Source: Pyrodictiaceae archaeon (GTDB lineage: Archaea > Thermoproteota > Thermoprotei_A > Sulfolobales > Pyrodictiaceae). Taken from it: a DNA stretch of 5,352 bases. A model generated the notes under the pieces. It had not been told where the DNA came from and made no database searches. It was given only the letters and a program-made list of their open reading frames with translations. Position 1 is the stretch's first letter. Every line of letters begins with the position of its first letter. Position numbers and translations under genes: made by a program. The stretch spans positions 1-5,352 of the forward strand of contig JALVKZ010000083.1 of NCBI GenBank assembly GCA_027033675.1, in the 5' to 3' direction. Of this stretch, positions 1 to 5,131 are shown piece by piece.

Positions 1-432
1 CGTAATCATCAGGCCTAGCACGACCTTGTAGAGGGTGTCACCCATGATATATGTATCAATACTGATGGGTTGAGAGAGTATTAGTTCGTAAGCCGCTCCG
101 CTTACAACAATTTTTCCTCCCCTAACTATGCCTGCTATCAGGTAGAACATTAGTATCGAACTAATGATGTCGATAATTCTATCTTTGTTTAGACCTGCAG
201 AGCGAATAAGGGAGCGTACATCATTAGCTATGCTCTGGCTAGTGCTAGTAGTGTTATTCTTCTCTTGTTGAGGGCTTGCGAGAAGCGAGGCGGCGATAGC
301 TAGGCTTGTCACTAGGAGTACAACAGCTATTACTACTCCGAGGAATATCTTTCTATGTTTCTTCAGAAGCGGGTTTATCGTATACTCTTTTAGAAGATAC
401 TTGGCAATCGTAAAGGATTTGCGGAGCTCCAT
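1..432 (-). CDS. ABC-2 type transporter permease, partial (C-terminal part beyond left edge)
   Basis: This is the membrane subunit of an ABC exporter, paired with the ATPase gene just upstream. The frame is open from the start codon to the window edge (144 codons). I chose ATG at 432-430 because it reads MELRKSF..AKYLLKEY, a common ABC-2 permease opening, and has GGTG 7 nt upstream. An ATG at 453-451 that overlaps the ATPase stop would add seven residues (MSIWCSF) but has no ribosome binding site. Predicted membrane helices lie at about residues 29-52 and 86-103, with a third beginning near 134. Between helices 1 and 2 is a polar loop rich in Gln, Asn, Thr and Ser. The stretch AYELILSQPISIDTYIMGD (114-132) resembles the conserved cytoplasmic loop of ABC-2 permeases. 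The gap to the ATPase stop is 17 nt, so the two are surely one operon. The substrate cannot be told; family-level confidence is good. Confidence 0.8.
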   Translation of the reverse strand, partial: MELRKSFTIAKYLLKEYTINPLLKKHRKIFLGVVIAVVLLVTSLAIAASLLASPQQEKNNTTSTSQSIANDVRSLIRSAGLNKDRIIDIISSILMFYLIAGIVRGGKIVVSGAAYELILSQPISIDTYIMGDTLYKVVLGLMIT

Positions 433-439
433 GAAGCTA

Positions 440-443
440 CACC
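440..443 (-). promoter_or_regulatory. Shine-Dalgarno GGTG of the permease gene
   Basis: GGTG on the minus strand lies 7 nt before the ATG at 432-430. It decides between this start and the upstream ATG at 453, which has no comparable motif in front of it. Confidence 0.55.
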
Positions 444-449
444 AGATAC

Positions 450-1184
450 TCATCGGCTCTTTATGATTTTCAGGAATACTTCCTCTAATGTACTACCTGG
501 TTCTTCAGCTGCCATTCTCTTTATCTCAGTAATAGTTCCCTCTACGACTAGCCTACCTTGGTGTATTATCCCTACTCTCGTACAGAGTTTCTCGACCATG
601 TCTAGTAAGTGGCTTGAGATTAGCACGGTTACTCCACGTGCTGCAAGTTTTCTTACCTCCTCCTTGAACACGTGTTGGGACTCCGGGTCCATCCCGGCCA
701 TCGGCTCATCCATTAACAAGACCTTCGGGTCCACTATGAGAGCTGCTGTAACGAGTACTTTCTGGACCATTCCTCTCGATAGCTCGCTCATAAGCTTATC
801 TCTCTTACTGGCTAAGCCGAATACCTCTAAGTAATAGTCTAGTCTATCGTTAATATAGCCCTTGCTAAGACCTCTTAGAGCAGCAATAAAGTATAGGAAC
901 TCCTCTACGCTCAGATTCTGGAAAACAACGGGGTTCTCCGGGACATACCCTATCATCGAGAGAGCCTTAACGCGCTGCCTAACCACATCATAGCCATAGA
1001 TTCGGGCAAAGCCCTTATCCGGACGAAGCAAGCCCGCAAGAATCTTCAGAGTAGTAGTTTTACCTGCCCCGTTAGGGCCTATGAGTCCATAAATCTCGCC
1101 GAGCCTGACATTTAAACTCAGACCGCTAAGTGCTTTCACGTCGCCATAACTCTTATAGAGATTTAGAACCTCGATAGCATGCAC
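450..1184 (-). CDS. ABC transporter ATP-binding protein (CcmA/NatA-type, ABC-2 exporter)
   Basis: This cytoplasmic ATPase of 244 residues is a normal length for the family and powers the adjacent permease. All motifs are visible: Walker A GPNGAGKTT (36-44), signature LSRGM (135-139), Walker B VLLMDEP (155-161), D-loop AGMD (163-166) and H-loop SSH (His192). The Q-loop position reads YVPENP with Glu83 in place of Gln, which is usual in this exporter branch. The tail STLEEVFLKI (231-240) is also typical of CcmA-like ATPases. The start is GTG at 1184-1182, with GAGG 10 nt upstream and an in-frame TGA at 1211-1209, so there is little room for a longer form. It is the first gene of a minus-strand operon, probably transcribed from the AT-rich tract near 1264-1312. 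The exported substrate (drug, lipid, peptide or ion) cannot be read from the sequence. Confidence 0.95.
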   Translation of the reverse strand: MHAIEVLNLYKSYGDVKALSGLSLNVRLGEIYGLIGPNGAGKTTTLKILAGLLRPDKGFARIYGYDVVRQRVKALSMIGYVPENPVVFQNLSVEEFLYFIAALRGLSKGYINDRLDYYLEVFGLASKRDKLMSELSRGMVQKVLVTAALIVDPKVLLMDEPMAGMDPESQHVFKEEVRKLAARGVTVLISSHLLDMVEKLCTRVGIIHQGRLVVEGTITEIKRMAAEEPGSTLEEVFLKIIKSR

Positions 1185-1263
1185 TATGTGTTCGCCTCGT
1201 GCTATGCTTCATTTTCGTTACTGGCCTCACTTAGCCTAACGCCATGAAGCTAGATGTTCTGGC

Positions 1264-1312
1264 TTATTAATATTTTTAATTATATTATCGTGACTTAAAT
1301 TAAAATATCTAT
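1264..1312 (-). promoter_or_regulatory. AT-rich tract, probable promoter region of the ABC operon
   Basis: About 49 bp are nearly pure A/T, standing out sharply from the flanks. On the minus strand it reads through AATTAAAAATATTAATAAG, which contains several possible TATA boxes. It lies 80-130 nt upstream of the ATPase GTG, so a leader of roughly 50-80 nt is implied. I cannot pick out one box or a BRE. It could equally fire toward the plus strand. Confidence 0.35.
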
Positions 1313-1626
1313 ACAGGCCACTTCTATCATTATCTTATTGAATTTGCTAAGCATTCACCGAGCTACTGATCTCTAAGTGTTCCTTATGTTGAAAAGCTAG
1401 TTGACAGGAATACTTGGGTAATGTATTGCTTTGCAAGGGTGGCGCCAAGTTATACCATGTTAGTAAACCTAGATGTTTGCTGAGAGAGGTGCTTGGATAA
1501 TGACTGCGAGAAGAGGCATTGCGATTCAAGATGTAGTAGGGCTCCCTTGTAGATAGTATCAGTAGAGGGTGCTTCTCTTATTTGCTCGCCTCGATATAGT
1601 TGGTGTAACGGGTTTTCCGGGATATA

Positions 1627-1632
1627 GAGGGG
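1627..1632 (+). promoter_or_regulatory. Shine-Dalgarno GAGGGG of the RNA ligase gene
   Basis: GAGGGG ends 3 nt before TTG 1636, 9 nt before TTG 1642 and 15 nt before ATG 1648. The spacings seen for other genes in this window (5-10 nt) favour TTG 1642. Confidence 0.4.
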
Positions 1633-1641
1633 TTATTGGCA

Positions 1642-2970
1642 TTGGTTATGCCTTTTGAGCTGTATTATAGTGACTTGGAGCGCCTCGGTAGTGGCGAGCT
1701 TGCTGATCTTGCTAGGTTGCTAGGGGTTGAGCCTGGGGAGGGCTTGGATGTTGTTCGTAGGGCTATGGCTAGTGTTAATCGCTTGTGGAGCAGGCGCTGC
1801 ATAAGGCTAAGCATTGGCAAGGAGTGCATTGTTTCCTATAAGTATAGCTTGGAGCCTCGTGACTATCTTCGTAGACCAGTGCTGGCTGCTGCTCGTGGAG
1901 CGGTTGTTCGTCATTATCGTGGTGGCGGGGTTAGGCAACTAGCTATGCCTTTTGCCAAGTTCTTTAATTACCGTGAGTGTAGGGAATGCTCGAGGATTCC
2001 TAGTAATGATTTTATCGCCACGGAGAAGCTTGATGGAACCCTCATCGTTGCTTACCGAGACCCCGATACCGGGGAGTTGTTGCTGAGTACGCGTGGTAGT
2101 CTCCACCGTCCACCAGTGGCTAGGAATCCTTATGCTGAGAGATTCTTGGCCTCTGTGGAGAGGCTGGGGCTCCGATGGGAGCTAGAGGGCATAGTAAGGG
2201 AGGACTCCACGGTGATGTTCGAGCTCGTGAACACCGCCTGCCCTGCTAGTAGGTGTCTTGGCAAGGAGCTAGAGGCCCCACCAGGTGACCCAAGGTGGCG
2301 GGTCTTCTTCATAGCTGCTAGGAGGCACGATACAATGGAGATAAGCTACGAGTCTTCCTCATCAGCGTTCCCTAGGCCACGGAGAATAGAGGTGGGGAGC
2401 GTCAAGGAACTAGTTAGGATTGCTAATAGCCTCGGCGGCGAGGGCTTGGTAGTCCTCTTCCCTGGGGAGAACTATCTTGGGTTCCCTTGGTGGAACTACA
2501 TGCTAAAGATGAAGAACAAGCAATACGTGTTCAAGAGCCTCCTAGGAGCAGCAGAAATAGACGAGGCTACCCGTAGGAGCATGTACCGCCGCATAGCGAG
2601 ACTAGTAGCAAGTGGCAGAATAGACGACGTTGCTCCTCTCCTAGAGGGCACGGTGTTCGCCGACTTCGCTGCGAGGTACCGGGAGGAGTATCGGAGACTA
2701 GTAGAGGCATACACGGTGCTCGCCGAGAAGCTAAGAGCCCTAATAGCTAGGCATGGGGCTGAGAAGACGAGGAATTATCTCCGCCACAACCTAGCTATGA
2801 AGAGCCTAGCCGACGACATGGAGCAGATACTAGAGAACCCGGAGGCAGCGGCTTCGAGAACTGTGAGGGAGAAGCTACTAGCCAAGGGAGGCCCAGAAGC
2901 ACTACTCAACGCGCTCAAGAGGTACCGGAGACGCATAGAGACAATAATTAATGAGATAAGCAGGTTCTAG
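1642..2970 (+). CDS. ATP-dependent RNA ligase, T4 Rnl1-like
   Basis: Predicted to join RNA 5'-phosphate and 3'-hydroxyl ends through a lysyl-AMP intermediate. Numbered from TTG 1642 (442 aa), the covalent nucleotidyltransferase motifs are complete: upstream ARG (Arg85), FAKFFN (104-109), motif I EKLDGT with catalytic Lys129 and Asp131, STRGS (149-153), motif III VMFELVN with Glu194, motif IV GGEGLVV with Glu267, and motif V LKMKNKQYV with Lys289 and Lys291. The FAKFFN box and the motif V wording point to the Rnl1 branch rather than the dimeric archaeal Rnl3 type. About 145 helix-rich residues follow motif V, comparable to the C-terminal domain of T4 Rnl1 (374 aa in total). TTG 1636 and ATG 1648 are alternative starts; ATG 1648 would suit a nearly leaderless message. 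Six cysteines fall in three close pairs. T-ending codons are common up to about codon 165 and rare after it. It is convergent with vapC. The substrate in the cell is unknown; tRNA repair is one possibility. Confidence 0.87.
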   Translation: MVMPFELYYSDLERLGSGELADLARLLGVEPGEGLDVVRRAMASVNRLWSRRCIRLSIGKECIVSYKYSLEPRDYLRRPVLAAARGAVVRHYRGGGVRQLAMPFAKFFNYRECRECSRIPSNDFIATEKLDGTLIVAYRDPDTGELLLSTRGSLHRPPVARNPYAERFLASVERLGLRWELEGIVREDSTVMFELVNTACPASRCLGKELEAPPGDPRWRVFFIAARRHDTMEISYESSSSAFPRPRRIEVGSVKELVRIANSLGGEGLVVLFPGENYLGFPWWNYMLKMKNKQYVFKSLLGAAEIDEATRRSMYRRIARLVASGRIDDVAPLLEGTVFADFAARYREEYRRLVEAYTVLAEKLRALIARHGAEKTRNYLRHNLAMKSLADDMEQILENPEAAASRTVREKLLAKGGPEALLNALKRYRRRIETIINEISRF

Positions 2971-2986
2971 GCGTTACCGATATTAG

Positions 2987-3421
2987 CTACCTCGATCCCG
3001 TGACACAGTTAAGCAATTCCCGTAAACGAACAACTCCTATGCCATACCTTGGCGCAACACTCAGTATGTCCTTATCCTCGCTTGCAAGCCGTGCTCGGAG
3101 CCCTAGCGCTAATGCTATATACGAGGCGTCATAAAATGTGATATTGTTCTCAATCGCTATCTTCATAGCATCTCCTACACCAAGGTCCCCGATACTGTAC
3201 ACTCTCATGTACCGGGTTAGAGACTTAGCTGCTGTACAGGCCTGAACGGCTTCCTCTCTACTTATTCGGTTAAGCTTCCTATGTTCCTTCCAGAAAGCAT
3301 TACACACTTCATAGATAGTGAGGTCTAGGACGACAAACCCTAACTGCTTAACAACGTTTATGAGCGCTCTCCCACACGTAGCTATTAAAGGAGCATAGAC
3401 ACTTGCGTCAACCACGAGCAC
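2987..3421 (-). CDS. vapC: PIN-domain ribonuclease, VapC-type toxin
   Basis: Predicted Mg-dependent endoribonuclease toxin, held inactive by the VapB made from the gene just upstream. At 144 residues it has the usual VapC length. The acidic PIN residues are in place: Asp5 in LVVDASVYAPLI, Glu38 in IYEVCNAFWKE, Asp98 in FYDASYIALA, and Asp116/Asp118 in SEDKDIL. The start is GTG at 3421-3419. The sequence GAGAGGTAA, which forms the last codons and stop of vapB, serves as its ribosome binding site about 10 nt upstream, so translation of the two is coupled. GTG 3415 is a less well spaced alternative. Stop TAG at 2989-2987 lies 16 bp from the end of the convergent RNA ligase, leaving no space for a terminator. 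Family members cut tRNA or rRNA; the target here is unknown. Confidence 0.9.
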   Translation of the reverse strand: MLVVDASVYAPLIATCGRALINVVKQLGFVVLDLTIYEVCNAFWKEHRKLNRISREEAVQACTAAKSLTRYMRVYSIGDLGVGDAMKIAIENNITFYDASYIALALGLRARLASEDKDILSVAPRYGIGVVRLRELLNCVTGSR

Positions 3422-3429
3422 AGAAACTG

Positions 3430-3657
3430 TTACCTCTCTTTCCGTTCTTCATCAATTATCTCTGCAAGCTCATATGGATCTATCTTGCCTCGTAGTCTTT
3501 TTCTTAGAGCATCCAGTTGCCTCTCTATCTCATTAATCTCTGCCCTCTCTATCTCCTCTATGAGGCTCCTCCTAACGACCTCGGCGACGTTTATTCCATA
3601 CTTCTCGAGCTTTTCCTTAACCCATTTAGGAACCCTCACACTAATTACAGTACTCAA
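3430..3657 (-). CDS. vapB: VapB-type antitoxin, ribbon-helix-helix
   Basis: A DNA-binding antitoxin of 75 residues. The N-terminus TVISVRVPKWVKEKLEKYG supplies the DNA-contacting beta strand (about 3-9) and first helix (11-20). Residues 24-40 (VAEVVRRSLIEEIERAE) form the second helix of the ribbon-helix-helix fold. The charged C-terminal part (about 41-75) is expected to wrap the VapC active site. The start is TTG at 3657-3655: an in-frame TGA directly precedes it (3660-3658) and GGTG lies 9 nt upstream, so no longer form is possible. It is the first gene of the pair, with 8 nt between its stop and the vapC GTG. The repeat array in its promoter suggests that VapB, or VapBC together, represses its own transcription. 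Confidence 0.88.
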   Translation of the reverse strand: MSTVISVRVPKWVKEKLEKYGINVAEVVRRSLIEEIERAEINEIERQLDALRKRLRGKIDPYELAEIIDEERKER

Positions 3658-3693
3658 TCAAGTACGCACCAAGTATACGCTGTGTATACGTGG
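3649..3693. promoter_or_regulatory. Candidate VapB operator: repeats at 11-bp spacing
   Basis: Three related units begin exactly 11 bp apart on the plus strand: AGTACGCACCA (3661), AGTATACGCTG (3672) and TGTATACGTGG (3683). Two of them contain the perfect 6-bp palindrome GTATAC (3673-3678 and 3684-3689). A further palindrome, AGTACT, lies at 3649-3654, over the first vapB codons. One site per helical turn is the arrangement expected for ribbon-helix-helix dimers binding side by side. The array lies between the TATA box and the vapB start and would cover the transcription start. Confidence 0.65.
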
Positions 3694-3698
3694 AAGGC

Positions 3699-3704
3699 TA
3701 TAAA
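3699..3704 (-). promoter_or_regulatory. TATA box of the vapBC promoter
   Basis: The minus strand reads GGGTTTATAGCC, with TTTATA at 3704-3699. Transcription would begin about 25 nt downstream, near 3675, inside the operator array and roughly 18 nt before the vapB TTG. The box lies 22 bp downstream of the stop of the preceding gene (3727-4113), so vapBC can be transcribed independently. Confidence 0.6.
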
Positions 3705-3726
3705 CCCTACTAGAGACGATATCAAG

Positions 3727-4113
3727 CTACCATTCCTTGTTGTATTCCAGGCGTAGCCCCGTCGCATAGTCAACGAACTCAACATTCTTTATCCCCGCCC
3801 TCTCTAGCTCCTTCGCTGCCTTGGAGAGTATTGTGTTCCAGAGGGCTTGGTTTATGAAGCGGCAGAAGAAGCACGATGGGTCCGTGCCGAAGTAGTCCAG
3901 GAACACTATGAGCTTGTCACCGCTAAGCCTCAGCCTCTTAACCACGCCGCTACTCACTATGTCGAAGTCGTAGCCAGGTATCTCTACTCGGCGCAGTGCC
4001 TCCTCGGCTCTACGGAAGGTAGCTAGTATCTCTGGGCTATACTGGCTCGTAGCCCGTTCTCCCGCCTCTCTCTGCCTGCGACTAGTCTTACTCCTGAGCC
4101 ACCGAAGCACCAC
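3727..4113 (-). CDS. Small protein resembling the MIP18/DUF59 (SufT-like) iron-sulfur assembly family
   Basis: A 128-residue soluble protein. After a basic, probably flexible N-terminus (1-28) come a helix EEALRRVEIPGYDFDIVSSG (37-56), a strand pair (KRLRLSGDKLIVFLDYF, 59-75), a cysteine turn DPSCFFCRF with Cys81 and Cys84, a long helix to about 107, and a final strand VEFVDYA. This order matches the DUF59 pattern (AL..V..P....DIVS.G.V....., strand, Cys turn, helix, strand). The usual lone Cys-Pro turn is here CxxC, so it is a diverged member if it belongs. The family helps insert iron-sulfur clusters into target proteins. Start GTG 4113 has GGGGGAG 6 nt upstream; GTG 4110 immediately follows as a second option. 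The next gene on this strand is vapB, after 69 bp with its own promoter. No transmembrane segment is seen. The assignment rests on fold-like pattern only. Confidence 0.55.
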   Translation of the reverse strand: MVLRWLRSKTSRRQREAGERATSQYSPEILATFRRAEEALRRVEIPGYDFDIVSSGVVKRLRLSGDKLIVFLDYFGTDPSCFFCRFINQALWNTILSKAAKELERAGIKNVEFVDYATGLRLEYNKEW

Positions 4114-4223
4114 GGACTACTCCCCCGTATCCCTAGGCGTGGATTAAGCCAAGGCATGGCCCTGGACAGGTCTAGCTTTAGCTATATGGTAGTGAAGAGA
4201 GGGTTAATAAGGTGCACCAACCA

Positions 4224-4865
4224 CTACGGGAAGGATGAGCGAACCGGATGAAGCACTGCGAGCACATAGCTATTCCCAGGACTCAGCACTACTACTATGG
4301 CTGAGTTAGTGCATACATCCTCGCCGAGAGCTGTGGGCTTGGACGCTGAACGTGCATCTACGTACTCTCTGAGCGGTACTGGGGTCTTGCAGATCCAGGG
4401 ATTATTACTGATCTCTATCCAGATATTCTTCCCTGACTCATTCCATTTAAGAGACGCTACTATACCCGGCCCAAGGAAGGCGTAGTCATTGATGATCGTC
4501 TTGTCCTCGTACCTGGCGACAAGGACTACGAAGTAGAACAATTTACCCCTAATGCTCAACACGGAGTCATTGACCAGGCTAGCGTTGAGCACGAGGTCTC
4601 TTACCAGCCCAGCCCTCTCCCCAACAACAAAGAGATTATTTTGCAACAGTAGCTTTCTAGCCTCGCCCAGGATGCGCTCAAAGAGCTTTACCGATAACAC
4701 TCCCTCCGCCCTATTAAGGTATGGATAAAAGCTGATATCCCTGCCAGGTACGAGTATCGTAGCGTTGCCGTGTCCGGTGCCGCCGAGATCTCGGCTATAG
4801 AGACGCATACTCACTAGCAATAGCAGCAGGGCAGATAGTGCTACGAGAAGCTCCCTCCTAGACAC
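4224..4865 (-). CDS. Unrecognised protein with N-terminal membrane anchor and extracytoplasmic domain
   Basis: I do not recognise a family. From GTG 4865 the protein has 213 residues and begins with SRRELLVALSALLLLLVSMRLYSR, a textbook signal anchor: two arginines, about 15 hydrophobic residues, then polar sequence. The rest is hydrophilic with beta-like patches and no second clear membrane helix, so it probably sits outside the membrane. It carries four N-glycosylation sequons (NAT, NAS, NDS, NES) and just two cysteines, in NPWICKTP and EDVCTNS, 26 residues apart, which could form a disulfide. GTG 4865 has GGAGG 5 nt upstream. The frame extends to GTG 4946, adding 27 residues of unremarkable composition, without a good ribosome binding site. 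The stop is 110 bp from the next gene on this strand. It is divergent from another membrane-protein gene at 5132. Confidence 0.65.
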   Translation of the reverse strand: MSRRELLVALSALLLLLVSMRLYSRDLGGTGHGNATILVPGRDISFYPYLNRAEGVLSVKLFERILGEARKLLLQNNLFVVGERAGLVRDLVLNASLVNDSVLSIRGKLFYFVVLVARYEDKTIINDYAFLGPGIVASLKWNESGKNIWIEISNNPWICKTPVPLREYVDARSASKPTALGEDVCTNSAIVVVLSPGNSYVLAVLHPVRSSFP

Positions 4866-4870
4866 TTTCT

Positions 4871-4875
4871 CCTCC
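4871..4875 (-). promoter_or_regulatory. Shine-Dalgarno GGAGG supporting the internal GTG start at 4865
   Basis: GGAGG (part of GGAGGAG, 4869-4875) lies 5 nt before GTG 4865-4863. With this start the hydrophobic anchor comes within a few residues of the N-terminus, as in normal signal anchors; the longer start at 4946 would bury it behind 27 extra residues. Confidence 0.5.
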
Positions 4876-5051
4876 ACTCCCCTGGCTGTATGGACGGCGC
4901 CATGATACAACGAGTAGTGGTAAGCACGATTAGCGGCTCGGTTCACCCCTAGTCACTCATCGCCCAGCGGGGAAGGGGCTCTCTGGGACTGTATCGCTTT
5001 TGTGCGGGGCTCAGTCCTCACAGCCAGCTCTTCTCCCAGGGCAGTATTACT

Positions 5052-5061
5052 GGAGGTGATC
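5052..5061 (+). promoter_or_regulatory. Perfect 10-nt Shine-Dalgarno-like sequence without a properly placed start
   Basis: GGAGGTGATC is fully complementary to the conserved 3' end of archaeal 16S rRNA (GATCACCTCC). No ATG, GTG or TTG follows at 5-12 nt; the next ATG (5090) opens a two-codon frame. A GTG inside the motif (5056) would give a 32-residue frame ending at 5153. It may be chance or a remnant of a lost gene start. Confidence 0.3.
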
Positions 5062-5070
5062 ATCAAAGGC

Positions 5071-5077
5071 CTTTTAT
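5071..5077 (+). promoter_or_regulatory. Candidate TATA box for the gene at 5132
   Basis: CTTTTAT follows AAAGGC, the best TATA-like match in the divergent spacer. A start of transcription about 25 nt downstream (near 5100) would give a leader of about 30 nt containing the GGTGA ribosome binding site. Confidence 0.4.
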
Positions 5078-5120
5078 TCTACTCTGCTCATGAATTAGGA
5101 TTAACTGTAGATAGTGTTTT

Positions 5121-5125
5121 GGTGA
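5121..5125 (+). promoter_or_regulatory. Shine-Dalgarno GGTGA of the gene at 5132
   Basis: GGTGA lies 6 nt before TTG 5132-5134 and includes the in-frame TGA (5123-5125) that limits the reading frame. It supports TTG 5132 over the internal ATG 5168, which has no such motif. Confidence 0.55.
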
Positions 5126-5131
5126 ACAAGC

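Larger units (their letters stand above)
1185..1641. other. Non-coding spacer of about 450 bp
   Basis: This stretch separates the divergent exporter operon and RNA ligase gene. Frames on both strands are broken by stops, apart from a 60-codon minus-strand frame at 1347-1529 whose translation has no recognisable domain and no convincing start signal. I found no tRNA, no clear C/D-box RNA and no CRISPR repeats. The left third is strongly AT-rich (1264-1312). The right end holds the likely 5' region of the ligase, with weak TATA-like GATATAG at 1592-1598 and a GAGGGG ribosome binding motif at 1627-1632. Short mutually exclusive stems can be drawn from ACTTGG (near 1412), CCAAG (near 1445) and CTTGG (near 1492), but they are too short to claim. 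Confidence 0.6.

Noticed and set aside
451..453. ATG overlapping the ATPase stop as the permease start
   Set aside because: No ribosome binding site in front of it; ATG 432 has GGTG at 7 nt and gives a family-like N-terminus.
463..834. Plus-strand open frame of 123 codons
   Set aside because: It lies opposite the ABC ATPase, which has all its motifs; the plus-strand translation is low-complexity and Ser/Thr-rich without a domain.
1347..1529. Minus-strand open frame of 60 codons in the long spacer
   Set aside because: No domain, no hydrophobic or charged pattern typical of a protein, no good ribosome binding site; length is within chance.
4211..4218. Palindrome GGTGCACC upstream of the MIP18-like gene
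   Set aside because: A single 8-bp palindrome with no second copy nearby and no placed promoter gives no support for an operator.
4963..5039. GC-rich inverted repeats (GGACTG/CAGTCC and CCCAG/CTGGG)
   Set aside because: Stems are 5-6 bp with loops of 15 nt or more; they do not fold into a recognisable tRNA, riboswitch or terminator.
5005..5066. Possible C/D-box RNA on the minus strand (TGATGA followed about 50 nt later by CTGA)
   Set aside because: The first box lacks the expected leading purine, the inner boxes are poor, and no guide of normal length fits between them.
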